Assembly: GCA_025594325.1 (NCBI GenBank) | Contig: JANHCV010000006.1 | Span: 434,001 to 498,000, forward strand | From: Blastocladiella emersonii ATCC 22665 | Lineage: Eukaryota > Blastocladiomycota > Blastocladiomycetes > Blastocladiales > Blastocladiaceae | Length of the DNA: 64,000 bases | Direction: 5' to 3' | Shown: one piece after another, positions 23,105 to 35,513 of the stretch | Numbering within the stretch: the stretch's first letter is position 1 | How the letters are laid out: every line of letters begins with the position of its first letter | Position numbers and translations under genes: made by a program | Notes under the pieces: generated by a model | Databases searched by the model: none | What the model was told of the DNA's origin: nothing | The model's input: the letters and a program-made list of their open reading frames with translations, nothing else

Positions 23105-23511
23105 GGCCGACGGTACGCGCGAGTCCGGCAGCGGCGGCAGCTAGACGGCGGCAGCGGTTGGCAAACTCCCTCGTTCCCGTTGAGAAATCATCGCGTCGAT
23201 GCATACATCCGATTGCGAATACCGGTTATCCATGGTGGTTTTGCAGCAGCTACGTGATCGTTTCGGAGTGCATGGTGCGTTGCAGGTGGTGCGTTTTGCG
23301 GAGGAGAGCGGACATGGTGGTGCGGTCGACTTGAAACGCGTCGCGCGACAACGCGACGGGCGACAACAACGTGACCGCGCGATGGTCATTTTTCACCTTG
23401 TCTCTCACGTCGTCCACCGGGATCGCCTGGCGCCCTTGGCGCGCAGCGCGAACAAAGCATCGTGTGGGAGAGAAGACAACCGCTTTTTGTTCATTTGGAT
23501 CAGCAACTCGT
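23105..23511. other. intergenic, Vps54 to TMC gene
   Basis: The 407-bp gap lies downstream of Vps54 and upstream of the TMC gene, both minus strand. It may contain a 5' non-coding exon of the TMC gene. No other feature was seen. Confidence 0.45.
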
Positions 23512-26500
23512 TCACTCGCCGCCCTTCATGTACTTCTTCATCCAGTCGCTCGCGATCTTGGTGGTCTTGAGCGCCGCGTCCGCGACCCCGGCCGCGCTCG
23601 GCACGCCGGGAACGCCCTGCGGGTGCTGCTGCTGCTGGCCTCCTGCTGGTCCCGCTGCCGGCTGCTGCGGCGCGTGACCGCCGCCGGGCAACGTCCCGCT
23701 ACTCGTCGTGTGCGCGCTGCTGCTCCCAGCTGGCGCCGCGGTGCCCGAAGACGTCCCCGCAACGCCTGTCGCCCACGACTTGAGGCCGAACCCGGACATG
23801 GACATGGACGCCGAGATCTTGCCCGCGGTCGCCGCCATGGCGGCCGCGCCACCGGTATCCTTGGGCGGGGGCGGGGGTGGCGGGGGCGCCGTCGACGAGC
23901 CGGTCCCCGCGGTGCCGGGCGGAAGCGACGCGGCCGACGCTGTGGGCGGGGACACGGACCCGCCGCGCGTGACGCCGCCCATGAACCCGCTGAGCATGCC
24001 ACCGGCCGAGGCGGGCGCGGCGCCCGACACGGACGAGTTGCGCTGGTGGCCGCCGCCGCCGCCGCCGCCGACGGACGGGGAGCTCGATGCGGGGTGAGCG
24101 CCGGGACCCGTAGCCGGTGGCGGTGCAGCCGCAGCGGCGGCAGCTTTCGCCTCGGCGAGCGCGGCGGCGTGCGCGGCCTTATCCGTGATCTTCATGTTGT
24201 TGACGACGACCTCGAGGTGCGACCCGGGCCCGTCGGCGCCCTCGAGGGCGTTGAGTTTGCGGATAAAGAACTGGACGTCGATGAGTAGCGCGTTCTTGGC
24301 GGCGACGCTGGTCACGACGATCTTCTCGAGCTCGGCCTCGAGCTTGTCGTTGTACGCCTTGAACACGGCGCCCATGACGGACCGCAGCGCGTCTGCGGGG
24401 AGGTACCGGGCGAGCACGCGGTGCAGCGTCGATGTCTCCTTGACGAGGGCGTCCATGGCGGGCGTCGGCGGCGGCAGCGTCGTGGTGTCGTCGGTCGGCA
24501 CGGGCTGCGCCTCCCAGTCAACGCCGCCGAGCGCGAGCGCGTGAAACGTCACGCGCTCGTTCATGATGGCCACGAGTTTCGCGTACAGCGACGCCTGGTG
24601 GTCCGTGTAGTCCTTGGCCACCTTGTCGTACTCGGCCAGGAACACGAGCTGCTTCTCGCTCAGGTGCGCCGCGAGCGCCGTGCGGATGTACGGCACGAGG
24701 GCGAGGACGGCGCCGATCGACTGCGACGTCACGGCTACACACACATCCGCGCATCGTCGGGTTAGAGCAGTCCATGGTACACCAGCAGGGCACACGTACC
24801 GAGGTGCTTGGCCGAGATACTCTTGAGCCCCGCGCTCTGGAGGGCGCCGGCGCCGAGGACCATCTGGCACGTCCGGTTGTTGAACGTGAGCAGCAGCTCG
24901 ACGAGCTTGACGTGGACGTCAACGGCGAGCGACGGGATCGTGGCGAGGACCTGGAGGTACTCGTCGATCATCTTGCACAGGATCAGGATTACCAGCGCCA
25001 CGGGGAACTGCTGCGTCCCGATCACGAGCACCTTGCTGACGCCCGGCTGCGGCGGCGCGGCCGGCACCGCCGAATTGTTCTCCTGGCTGCCCGACAACGA
25101 CCCCGACGACCCAGCCGACGCGAGCACGCGCCGCCGCCGGCCATCGGTGGCCGCACCCGTCGGGTCCGTGATCCGGTCCACGATCTTCTGGAAGTCCGCC
25201 AGCACCTCGGCCTGCGACCACTGGTCGCACGCGACCAGGCTGCCGAGCTGCTTCATCCGCTCCACGTGGAAGTGGATGATGAACCCGCGCGCCTGCGCCT
25301 GGAGCGCGGACCGGACGCCGAGGGGCGCTGAAGGCGCCGCCGCCGCCGCAGGCGCTGTCGCCGAACCCGCCGCCGTATCCGCCGCCGCGATCTCGGCCAG
25401 CACCGCGTCCGTGGTCTGCACAAACTCGGTCGCGGTGGCGTACATGCGCACAAAGTCCTTGAGCGACAGCTGCGCGTTCTGCTCGCTGCGCGCGGCGAGG
25501 AGTTTGGCGCACCGCGCGTGACCGAGGTCGACGACCGCGTGGACGACGCGGCCGCACGCGGTGGTGAGCGTGCGGTACGTCGTCGCACCCCCGCTCCCAT
25601 TCCCGCCAAATTCCATGGGCGGGTGCGGCTGCGGGTCGGGTACCATGTTGGACGACTTGAACTCGTCGTCGTCGTTCGCGGCGGCGGCGGCGGGCGCGGG
25701 GGGGAGGGTGAGCGGGCCGACGAGCGATTTCTCGGACCCGATGCGGAGTTTCTGCGACTCGGCGTCGGCGAGCGCCAAGACGAGGACGCCGTGCAGCGCC
25801 GCGGTGCGCGTGAAGAAGGCGTGGCACGCGTGGTACGCGCCGTCGAGGAGCGCCAGGAACTTTTCGAGGGTCAGCGATTTGAGCTGCTTGATGAACGGGC
25901 TACGACAGGGGTCGAGGTTAGTGAGGTGGGAGGTGCGTAGTGAATGCGAGGAAGCATACGTGGACCCGCTCCCGGTACTCGCGTTGTCGGGGAACAGCTC
26001 GGCCGGGTAGCACTACAGGACCGCGCGTCAGTTCCAATAACCACGCGCCGAGACACGAGAGCAGCCGTACCTTCTTGATCGCGGACCTTAGCTCAACGAG
26101 CAACCGGTCCTGGAGCATCGCGAGGGCCATGGGCAGCGCGTCGATGCGGACGAGCCCGAGGACGAGCGGGAGCACGCGCGCGCGGGTCTCCTCGATCGAC
26201 GCGAGGTGCGGCGCGCGGAGGTGGTTGAGCAGCGCGTCGCAAAAGTCGGTCGCGAGCAGCTGGCCCAGCGTGCGCGCGAGGTCCGTAATCCTCGCCTGGA
26301 CCTGGTTCATCGTCGCAACCCCACGTAATCCCGCGAGCGCGTGCTGCGCGTCGGCAATGACGGCGAGCGCTGCGACGTAGTCGGCGTGCTGCAGGAGCGC
26401 CTGGACCGTGGGCAGCGCGGCCTGGACGCCGTGCATGGCGCGGACGGCGTCGAGCAGCTTGGCGACATTGGTCTTGCGCTGCGTCAGGCACACGGTCTCG

Positions 26501-27570
26501 AGGGCCTTGCGGGCGTGGACCGCCGCGAGCGCCTGCAGCCGCTCGCGCAGGAGCTGGACTTGCCGCACGCACAGGCCCGTCTCGGCGTGCAGGTCCGTCA
26601 GGTTCGTCAGCGCGTTGAAGAAGGACGCGGACCGCTGGCCGATCTCGCGCGTCAGGTGGTCCTCGACCGTGTCCGTGTGCGTCGCGAGCGAGGCCATGGC
26701 GGCGTCGAGCGCGTCGAGCTCCGCGCCGTTGGTGACGAGGTCGAAGATGCGCGGGTTCTCGAGCGTGAAGTCGGGCTGGAAGAAGACGGACGGGACCGAG
26801 CTGAGCGGCGGGGTCGCGTCTGGTGCCGCGTTGGCGTTGGCGGTCGAGGCGGTGCGCGCGAGCTGCGAGTGCGAGCCCGACGCCGGCAGGTGCTTGTCCA
26901 TGCCAATCAGGCTGTAGAGCGACGCGGACGGCGAGTCGGGGTCGTCGCGCGGGTCGCCGCGGTACTTGTTACTGCGCGGGCGCAGCGACGGCGCCCCCGT
27001 CGTGGCGGCGCTGAGCCCGGCGCGGCGGTTCTCGACAAACTTGTCGTGATAGCCCGTGATGGACTTGATGTACGCCTCAAAGTCGGCGTACTTGACCTTC
27101 TTGACCGCGACAACGGGCACGTGGGCGCCGCCGATATCGAGCTTGGCGAACTTGAGCGCCTTGGGGTCGTTGAGCACGCCCGACAGCGACATGAGCTGCG
27201 CCGGGACGATGCTCGCGGTCAGCGAAGTCGACCGCGCGCGCCGGTGCGCCGACCGGCCGAGCGACGGCGACGAGGTGCCCGAGTTGGTCCCGCTCCCGCC
27301 CGCGGCGTGGTAGTTGAGCGCCCCCGTCACGGTCGGCGGGCGAGGCAGGCCGCCGACCGAGGACGACGCGAAGCTGAACATGGCGCTCGCGGCGGAACCC
27401 GAGGTCGAGGGCGGCGTCGGCGCCAGGTTGCGCGTCGACGACTCGGCCGACGTGGTGCCCGAGGCCGGCGGCGTGCCCGAGCCGCGGATCGAGGCGCGCC
27501 GCGGGTCGCCCGGCGCCGAGGCGTGGCGCGCGGATGACGCGGACCCGGACGCGACGCCGAAGAAGTTCAT
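23512..27570 (-). CDS. VPS54: GARP complex subunit Vps54
   Basis: Four exons: 26071-27570, 25960-26012, 24800-25899 and 23512-24734, giving 1,291 residues. GARP (Vps51-54) tethers endosome-derived vesicles at the trans-Golgi network. A Ser/Pro-rich N-terminus is followed by FFQPDFTLENPRIFDLV and the helical DHLTREIGQRSASFFNAL-VRQVQLLRERL segment typical of Vps54. The C-terminal domain includes KHLAVTSQSIGAVLALVPYI (across the last junction), YDKVAKDYTDHQASLYAKL and HRVLARYLP. After VVVNNMKI the protein carries a long Ala/Gly/Pro/Ser tail ending in a short basic-amphipathic piece (DWMKKYMKGGE). The second intron (60 bp) would keep the frame if retained, but it has a CTAAC branch-point-like site 20 nt before its TAG, so splicing is preferred. 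The start ATG at 27570 has a strong context (GCCACCATGAA). Confidence 0.88.
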
Positions 27571-28973
27571 GGTGGCGATCAACCGGCTGTCGATGGCGTT
27601 GCTGCGTGTGGCTCCATGCGCCCGTCGATGGTGATGGTGGCGATGAGGGGTGGCGCGCTCGCCGTCGCGGTCATCGAGGCCGACGCCGCCCGCGCCGCCG
27701 TGGCGAAGACGCGTCTACAAGTCCACGTGGGTGCCTCCCGCCCGCGAGATCGCGGCAAGCGCGACGCGCTGGACGCGAACTCTTACCGTGGGCCGCGTCT
27801 AGCTTGGTGCAACGCGCTCGGCAACGGGTTCCTGGTCGGTGAAGCGGGTGGAGCAGGGTCTGGTCGCCGTCGACCACCACCTCCCCCGAAGCTTCCCGGA
27901 GGGAGAGTCACGGCGTGCAGGCAAAGAGCGGTCCAGGGCCGCCGGCCGTGCTGCCTTGACCTCACGTAGCAGCAGCGATACGGTCAGCCAGGCCAAAGCT
28001 GCAGGGCAAGGCCGCAAGCACCGCTGCGACCCCAGGGAGAAGCAGATCCCTGAGAGGAACGGCGACAGCCGCCAGCCGTGGGCAACTGAGGTCGCTAACG
28101 ACGGCCGCCATGGCCAGCGGCAGCGCGCACCGAGAGCAGCAGTTCCTGCCAAGAAACGGGTGGCCGACGCGATGGAGCTTCGAGTCCAGGCGCGACGTGG
28201 CGTTGTTCGTCCTGCCCACACGCGCACGCTGACTCGTTTGCCCGGATGCTATCGGCACGCCACGGTGGCGGAGAGGCGCGTCGCGTCGCGCTTCGCGGCG
28301 CGCGCGAGTTGATGGCGACGTCACAAGCCGTGGTGAGCCGGGAATGCCGACCGACCACGCGTGTGATGGCAGTGAGACGTCACCTCGACGCTCCGGCTCC
28401 CTCGGCCGGCCGGGCGCGATGGTGATGTTGACGGTGATCGAAAGCGAGAAACCCGATCGGGAAGCACGGCGTGCGGATGGGGAGGCGGGTGGCGCGGGTC
28501 CGCGGCGGGCATGCAGCATGGAGCGGCGGCCAGCGTGGCCATGCTGTTCCGGCGGAGCTGCAGCATCACGCACGACAGTGTTGCTTTGCATCGACCGCCG
28601 CTGCCGCACCGAATTCGACGCGCCGCTGCTCTCGCTTCGACGAACGACGCTGCGGTCGCCGCCAAACTCCCCTTCCAGTCTTGGCAACGTCGGCTTGCGG
28701 TCTCGCACCGCCATCGCCTCGCCTCGCACCGACCTCCCGGCGACCGCCGCCCTCTTCATTGACGGACACGCGCGCGACCACCGTCGAGCAACGCCAAGGA
28801 GCCCGACCGCTCCATCGTACTGCGGTGTTTCGAGTGCTGCTGGCGTGGGACGGCCCCCAGCCTCACCGTGAGCCGCTCCACTGTTCCTGCAGGACCCGAC
28901 CGCACCGCTTCTTCTCCCCCTCTCACAAAGGGCTCCCACCTCCTGCGAAGGTGATCCCTCCACCACCATCACC
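27571..28973. other. divergent intergenic region, Vps54 / START gene
   Basis: This 1.4-kb gap separates divergently read genes and presumably contains both promoters. Several open frames occur on both strands, but all have Arg/Pro/Ala-rich composition and no family resemblance. The final 60 bp before the START gene are rich in CCA/CAC repeats. No RNA gene was recognised. Confidence 0.5.
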
Positions 28974-31900
28974 ATGTCGCCGCCCGTGTCGGCCGCTGTT
29001 CCGCCGACGACAAGGCCGCCATCGGCCCCCGCCGCCGCGGTCTCGCACTCGCCGTCGCCGACCGTCATCGCTCCACCGCTCCCACCGCGCTCGAGCTTGG
29101 ACCACGCTGCGACTCCGCGCAAGCGCACGCTGTCGGCGCTGCCGCACCGCCACCATGCGCACCACCCGCGCCACCAGCTGCACGACAGCGGCTTCTCGGC
29201 GTCGGCCTCCTCTGAATCCTCGCCCGCCTCGTCGCGGTCCGGCACCATGTCCTCGTCGACGACCACCTCGTCACTCGACTCGCTGTCGGCGCTCGCCGCC
29301 GCCACGCGATCGTCGCCCGCGCTCCCGCCGCCGCTGCGCCTCGCCCGCAAGCCGCTCAAGCTGACCCGCAACCTGACGTCGCCGAGCATGCGGTCGTCCA
29401 TCTCGTCGTCTTCCTCGTCGTCCGGCGCCTCGGCGGCGTGGGCTTCCGTGACCACGGCCGTCTCGTCGCTCGTCCACCTCGCCTCGCCTGCGTCCGACTC
29501 GGCCGTGGTCGCGTCGCCGCCTAGGTCGCGCAAACCGACCCCGCTCGAGATTCACCGCGACGGCGAGTTTGTTGTTCTCGAGGCACACCCGTCCGACTCG
29601 GAGTCGGAGTCCGACGATTCGGCCTCGGACAGCGAGATGGCCCGCGACAACGCGGTCAGCGACGATGAGAACGACGACGAGGCCCGCGTCCCGCTCCTCC
29701 TCGCGTCGCCGCCGCTCACCCCGCTCCCCGCAACATCCGGCTCCACCGTGACATTGCCGCCTCCGACGCCGCCGCGCGCTCCGCTCCCGCGGCTCGCCAT
29801 CGACACCTCGTCCGTCGCCGCCCCGCCGGCCCACCACCATGCGACACCACCGCCCTCGCCGCTCGCGCCCGTCCCCGATCCCACCCCCTCACCATCCCGC
29901 GTGACAGCGGCGCCCGGCCGCTCCCGCAGCCTCGTGTGGCGCCCCGAGGTCGCCGAATCCACGGCCCTCGCGCTGCACGAGTGCGCCCTGCGCGCTTTCG
30001 CCGCCATCTACGACTCGCACTATGAGGACAGCGATGGCGATGCCGCGCACCCGCCCCCTGCGCCCGCACCGTCACCTGTGTCCGCTGCGTGTGAGTGGAT
30101 GTTGCCGTGCCCGCTCGTCCACGCCCAGCCGCCGCTCGAGGGTGGGATCGCGGCGGGGTCAACCGCGACGCAGCAGCAGCCCGCTGCGCGGTACGCCGTG
30201 ACGTGGAAACCGGTCCCCGGCGTGTGCAACGCCAACGGCGCGTCGGGGGAGCACGCGGCGTCGTCGTCCGCGTTCCCGGCCGCGCTGCGCGGAAGGGCGG
30301 GCAAGACCGAGCACCCCGTCTCGCCCGCTGTCGACGGAGCGGTGCCCGAGACACCGACGATCGAGGTGCACCGGCGCAAGCTCAAGTGCGTCGCCGCTTC
30401 CCCACCCTCACCGCCTTCGCGGTCCGCGGGGACCCCGCCGCCACTCTCGTCCGTGCACCGGTCCCGCTTCCGCGACCGTCTCTCCACGGCGACGCGCAAG
30501 TTCCTCCGCGCCGCGCGGATACCCGCCGCGGGACCGCCGCTGCCGCTGACGACCAGCACGCCGCCGTGTCAGCAGGCGCGCGAGGGGGGCGCGGGGACGG
30601 GCGGGTCGCGCAGCGGTGGTGGTGCGGCCGCGGCGGCGGCGTCGATGTGGCTCCCCGTCAACTCGACGACGCTGCGCGCACGGGTGGATCTGCCCGGTAC
30701 GCCCGCGGAGATGTTGCGTGTGATTGTTGACCGGCCGTCGTGTACGTTTCCCTCATCCTCTCCGCCGCCGAACTGAGACTAACCTGACGATCACAGGGGA
30801 CCCGAAATGCACCTCGACCCAATCCGTGTACGAGTCGCACTTCATGACCACGCGCCAGTACAACTTTGCCGACCGCGCGCCCGTGCAGTGGGTCGAGTCG
30901 ACCAGCGTCAAGAACGGCGCCCTCATCCTGTCAGCCATGGCGCTGCCCGACACGGCTGCCGCGGCACCCGAATCTTCTTCCGCAACATCCCCATCCCCCG
31001 CCACCGTCCCCTCGGTCCCGACACTCCGCGCTATGATCGCCGGCTGGGTCCTCGAACCACTACCGCGCGGTAGCGGGCCGCCCGTGACCCGCGTCGTCCT
31101 GTACGTGCACGCGCGCGCCGCCGAACGCCGCCGGCCGTGGCGACGCAGCGCGCCCAGTCGAAAGGCCGCGGCCGAGGTCGCCGGGTGGCTCCGCCTCGTC
31201 GCGCAGCGCGTCCTCGATCCGCGCACCGAGCCGAGGACGGAGCCCGAGCGGCCCAAGTCGCGCTTCTCCCTGCGCCGCAGCAAACCGCGCATGCGGTCCG
31301 CGTCGACGCCCCGCGGCCCGCCGCTCGCTGCGACGATGCCGCGGCTCAACAACAACCCGCCGCTACCGACGGCAGCGTTGCCGACGATCCCGCAGTCCCC
31401 GCCCACCCGCCCCGCGTCCCCGCCGCGCGCCGAGCCCCTCCCGCTGCACCGCTCGTGGTCGGATACCTGGGTCGAGTACCCGCGGACCCCGCGCTCTGCC
31501 TCGGCCGCGGCCGCGAAACCCGTCCTGCCGCAGGTCACCGTCAGCCCGCCATCACCCACCACGGCGCGCCCGACGACCGCACCAACCTCTCGCCGCCCCT
31601 CGGCCACCGCGGGGGATACGGGTCTCGGCGACCGCGCGCGGTTCGCGCTCTCGCAGGCGCGGCAGCACTGGTTCGGCAGCACGTCTGCGGCTGCCGACGA
31701 TGCGCTCGCTTCCCCACAACCCGCGACTGCCGTCGCGACGCGACCCTCCGCTGACCCGAACGCCAACGCCGCGAGCGCCGCGTGGGTCCTCGGGTCCGTC
31801 ATGTTCCTCGCCACGCTCATGTCCGTCGGGTGGTCCGCGCTCGCGAGCCGGATGGCGGGCGAGCAGCGCGACGACGGGGTCGTGGGGTACCGGCCCAGTG

Positions 31901-32100
31901 GCGGGGCGAGGAGGGACTCGCGGAGACGCGCGAGCGAGATCGCCATCATGTGGCGCGGGTGGCGGCCCGTGCTCGTGTCGACAGCGACCGCGGGTGGGCA
32001 GGATGTAGAGGAGGAGGGGAGGCTGGCGGGGTCGTGGGACGCGGCGGCGAGGAGTAGAGAAACCAAGGGCTCCGAGAGGGAAGAGGGGGAGGGGCCCTGA
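28974..32100 (+). CDS. START-domain lipid-binding protein with C-terminal membrane segment
   Basis: Two exons, 28974-30741 and 30797-32100, give 1,023 residues. The first roughly 560 residues are Ser/Pro/Ala-rich with an acidic patch (DSESESDDSASDSEM). A START-like fold follows at about 565-710: RARVDLPGTPAEMLRVIVD, then the hallmark WDPK created exactly at the splice junction (Trp590), SHFMTTRQYNFADRAPVQW, GALILSAMAL, and GWVLEPLP-GPPVTRVVLYVHA as the last strand and turn. START domains carry sterols, phospholipids or ceramides. The remaining 300 residues are again low-complexity. One hydrophobic segment near residues 915-936 (AAWVLGSVMFLATLMSVGWSAL) probably anchors the protein. Fungal START proteins at membrane contact sites are a plausible comparison, but ligand and location are unknown. 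The intron is 55 bp, with a GTACGT donor, a CTAAC branch site and a CAG acceptor. Confidence 0.75.
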
Positions 32101-33241
32101 GAGTTAATACAGAACGAGATGTGCAGTGTACCATCTACAAAAGCTCACGGTTGCATTGGTGGGATGAAGTCGGAGGCGTGAGGGGTGAAGCGGTCGGTGT
32201 CTCGCGCGCGAGACATCCACACGTGTTTTCGCGACGCGTCCGGTCGGCCGAGGCGCGCGGGCGCGACGATGGTCGTCATCTGGAACGCCTTCAGAACTTT
32301 CAAAGTACGCTTCTGTACCTGGGCCATAGTTTGCGAGGGAAGCGTTGTCAAGACCTTGATCCAGCCGATGGTGGTCGCACGCCAGCAACTCGTCGATCAG
32401 GCTCTTCTAATAGGTCTCTTGGCTTGCGATAGTTACCATCTAGCACACGAGCGTATTTAGGGCTGTGAATAGGGTATGAAGGCTATTCGCGTGATGTAAT
32501 AGTTGGCGTGTGACGCGTCCTCGCGCGGCCACGGAGCAGGCGCGCGGCGTGCTCGACTCACTTCGCACGCCCGCTCTCCCCGACGTGCTCCCCAACATGT
32601 ACTCAAATGGACTAGAATCGCTTCCAACTTGTCGCAACGTGTGCGCTGTTGAGCGGTAGACATCTTGCGCTCGTTTATTTGTGTGCGTTCTTCACGGACG
32701 CTTGGGTCTCGGAGCGACCTCGACGCTGACACGCCCTTGCCCGACAGATGACTTGCCCGGCTTAGGAAAAGGATTAGGGCAAAATCACGATGAGCCTGAG
32801 GTTTGCCTGGATCGACACCGTGTTCACACGTACTTAGTCCAGTCGGGAATCGCAGCCCACTCGCGTACGAAGCATTGGCAAGCGCGTGGGAGCCCATCAC
32901 CATTACTTGCTCTTACTCCAAGCATCTTCCGTGACCTGCGTGCTCTCAGCGACGCAAAAGTATGCCCATGCCAGCACCTGTCACTCTTCCGCGTAGCGCA
33001 CGCCAGTCTGGTCACACTCAGCAAGGCATTTTCGCTCGCACACCACGGTGGACGTGAAGTAGGAGGCTGAGAGCAGCACTTGCCCGTTTTCACTACCGCC
33101 AAAATCTTTGACTGCCCGCCCTTCAGCAGTGGCGCAGGCGCCCTTCTTCGTTCGACCTCATCGTCCGAATGCAAGTATACCCCAGGCCGTCGCCCAGCTC
33201 AAAAACACACCCGCTCCACCATTTCGAGTCCCACCGCTCCT

Positions 33242-33350
33242 CTCGCACCACGCTGGTCGGCCGCCCTCGCGCGGGCGCCGTGAAAAGTCCGCGCCGCCCG
33301 CGCGCGTGCGGCCCTCTGTACATTCATCAAGTCACAGCGTGGTACGCGAG
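33242..33350 (+). repeat. structured hairpin repeat, copy A
   Basis: Core 33258-33314 (57 nt) with a 14-nt stem on each side of a 29-nt middle containing GCGCCGTGAAAAG. An outer stem, ACCACGCTG at 33247-33255 with CAGCGTGGT at 33335-33343, is perfectly complementary and extends after a 2-nt bulge (CTCGC/GCGAG). The core stem has three mismatches, making this the most degraded core but the best outer helix of the four copies. It could be a transcribed structured RNA or a foldback element. Confidence 0.6.
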
Positions 33351-34491
33351 GGCCGTGCGGATCTCGGGTGATGCGGCGGTGGGCGCGTCGTGCTTGACAC
33401 GACGGCGGCGTTGGACGCGACGGTCGGGGTCGCGCGGGCCGTGATGTCGGGTCTGTGTTGTTGAATTCGATGCTCCTTTGCTCCTCATAACGCGCTGCGC
33501 ATCATGGACGTGTGATAAAACGCAAGTTGTGGTCGCAATCGACGCCCGGACGACTGATCCGCGGGGCGGGCGCGTGAACTGACGCGAAAACGGGTTCACT
33601 AAAGGTCGCAGAGGCTGAGACCGCGGGCCATGCAATAGAGGCCCGGGTATGGCACAGCAGAGACTTGTTCCTGTCCTGACACGTACTTGGCCACACAACG
33701 TTTCCCGCCAACGAGTGCAGTTGCGTGCAAGGCGCTCGTCCGCGAACGCGTTTCGTGTGGCGCAACGCGGTCAGATGGGTCAGCTGATGGAGGCGCATTT
33801 TTGCCTTTTCGTCTCCGCCGCCTCGCAGAGCTCCTCGGTCTTTAGCCAAGCAAGATACCCTCATGAATATTGATGTAACTCTATGAAATAGCTATTGCGA
33901 CCAGCTAGGACCCCGCTCGTGCTTGATTTGCTCAGCCGCAGTCTATGCCCAGCGACGCTTCCCGCCCGTGGTCTCGGGAATCGAAGCGCTTTGTGCGGCA
34001 GCCGCGGTCGCGAGACGGGCGTCTGTCGACTCCTGAATAGAATAGCGCTGTACATGGTGTCGATCATGTTTACGACATGAGCTCCTTAACGGGCCCTGTT
34101 GAATCGCGGCAAGACGGGATTTCGTTGTCGCTCGTCACCTTCGTGGGGATGCTCACACAACAAGGCGTTCCCGAGATGCGACACGGGTGATCACTTCAAC
34201 TTACCGGAATCGCAAAACGCTACTTGCTTATCGCTGGCGTCGCTCACTGGGCGTGAACTCTTCACCCAATCTCGCACCGGTCAACGCGTGCGTCCTCACC
34301 TTCCTTTGATCGAGCGCTCCCCTCGAGACCCACTGATGTACCCGTCCCCTTACAGGCATACCCACGCGTCCGGGCGCACACTCACCGGCACACAAGAACA
34401 AGAGCACGACGCTCGCGCGGGCGATCAGGCCACCAGCCACGAACTCGGCACGATTCTCGACCTCGGCCGCCGTTCGAGTCTCGCACACCTC

Positions 34492-34594
34492 CTCACTCCG
34501 TGCTGTCGGGCCGCACTCGCGTGGGCGCCGTGAAAAGACCGCGCCGCCCGCGCGAGTGCGGCCCTCCACACGTCACGATGCAGCGCGGGGCGAG
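34492..34594 (+). repeat. structured hairpin repeat, copy B
   Basis: Core 34508-34564 (57 nt). The two 14-nt arms, GGGCCGCACTCGCG and CGCGAGTGCGGCCC, are perfectly complementary. An outer 14-position stem (34492-34505 with 34581-34594) pairs with two wobbles and one mismatch. It lies 1,250 bp from copy A in the same orientation. Confidence 0.65.
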
Positions 34595-35073
34595 GCGACC
34601 GTGCGGGACTCGATCGGCGGCGGGACGCGCGGCGGGCCGGTCGAGGTGGTCATGGGCACTGCATGGTCGCGGCGTGGTCGCGGTCCCGGTCGGATGTCGA
34701 TGGCGGCGCAGTGGAGGGTGTTCGGCCGTTGGAGTAGGAATGATTAGACACACGTTTGCTTCTCAGTATCCCGCGTCACATTCAGCCGGTGCCGAGCAGA
34801 AAGGGGTTCGGGCCGCTGAGCCACACGCGAGAACGTCAGAGGGCGCCCGGTCAGAATCAAGCGGTTCAACCTGAACACGCCGGGGATTCGCTCAATGGAT
34901 GGACGGGGCAGATGTGAGGAAGCAACCGCGCGCGCGGGGAGGTCGTATATTCTGACAGAACGAGAAGCTCGGCAGGAGGGACAATGACACGGCGCACGCC
35001 GCGCGCGAGGGCCGGCGACCCCATGATGTGCTTGTTACGGGGTCGAGCCGATCGGTCGACGAGCAGCAGGCGC

Positions 35074-35513
35074 TTAGTCGAAGAGACCGAAGCCCATGTC
35101 GTCGTCCTCCTCGGACTCGGGCTCGGGCTCAGCCTCAGCGGCGGCGGGGGCAGCCGAGCCAGCGGCGGGGGCGGCGGCGGCAGCGCCAGCGGGGGCAGCC
35201 GAGCCGGCGCCGATCTTGGACAGGAGACCGTTGACGTCGGTGTTGGCGAGGGCCTGGGCGAAGACCTTGGTCCAGATGGCCTCGACCTCGATGCCGGCGG
35301 CCTTGGTCACGGCCGAGAGGTTCTCGGGCTATGGGAGGGAGGGAGGGGTGATCGGTGAGGACGAGGTCGATCAGGGTGCGGGGTCGAGGGCGGCGAGGGT
35401 CGGATGGTGGCGAGGGTGACGGGGGACCACTGCGGCGGATGACGTACGGTGATGGCGACCTCGGCGTCAGCCAGGATGAGGGAAGCGTAGACGATGGCGA
35501 GCTCGGACGACAT
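35074..35513 (-). CDS. RPP1: 60S acidic ribosomal protein P1
   Basis: Two exons, 35448-35513 and 35074-35328, give 106 residues, the normal size of a P1 stalk protein. The N-terminus (MSSELAIVYASLILADAEVAIT) and SKIGAG are P1-type rather than P2-type. An Ala/Gly/Pro hinge leads to the conserved acidic tail EEDDDMGFGLFD, which recruits elongation factors to the ribosomal GTPase centre. The 119-bp intron is longer than most here and follows codon 22. The gene shares a 488-bp divergent promoter with COX4. Confidence 0.95.

Larger units (their letters stand above)
32101..35073. other. 3-kb gene-free stretch with hairpin repeats
   Basis: No protein gene is recognised across nearly 3 kb, in contrast to the dense neighbourhood. 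Base composition is more AT-rich than the flanking genes. The stretch contains hairpin repeat copies A (33242-33350) and B (34492-34594), and an AGGAAAAGGATTAG string at about 32,765 that also occurs near the palindrome. The rest shows nothing I can support. Confidence 0.55.

Noticed and set aside
27962-29533. 523-codon minus-strand open frame
   Set aside because: Mostly antisense of the START-domain gene, and its upstream part has no recognisable features.
33242-34594. CRISPR-like or regularly interspersed repeat array
   Set aside because: The hairpin copies are over 1 kb apart and self-complementary, and the organism is a eukaryote.
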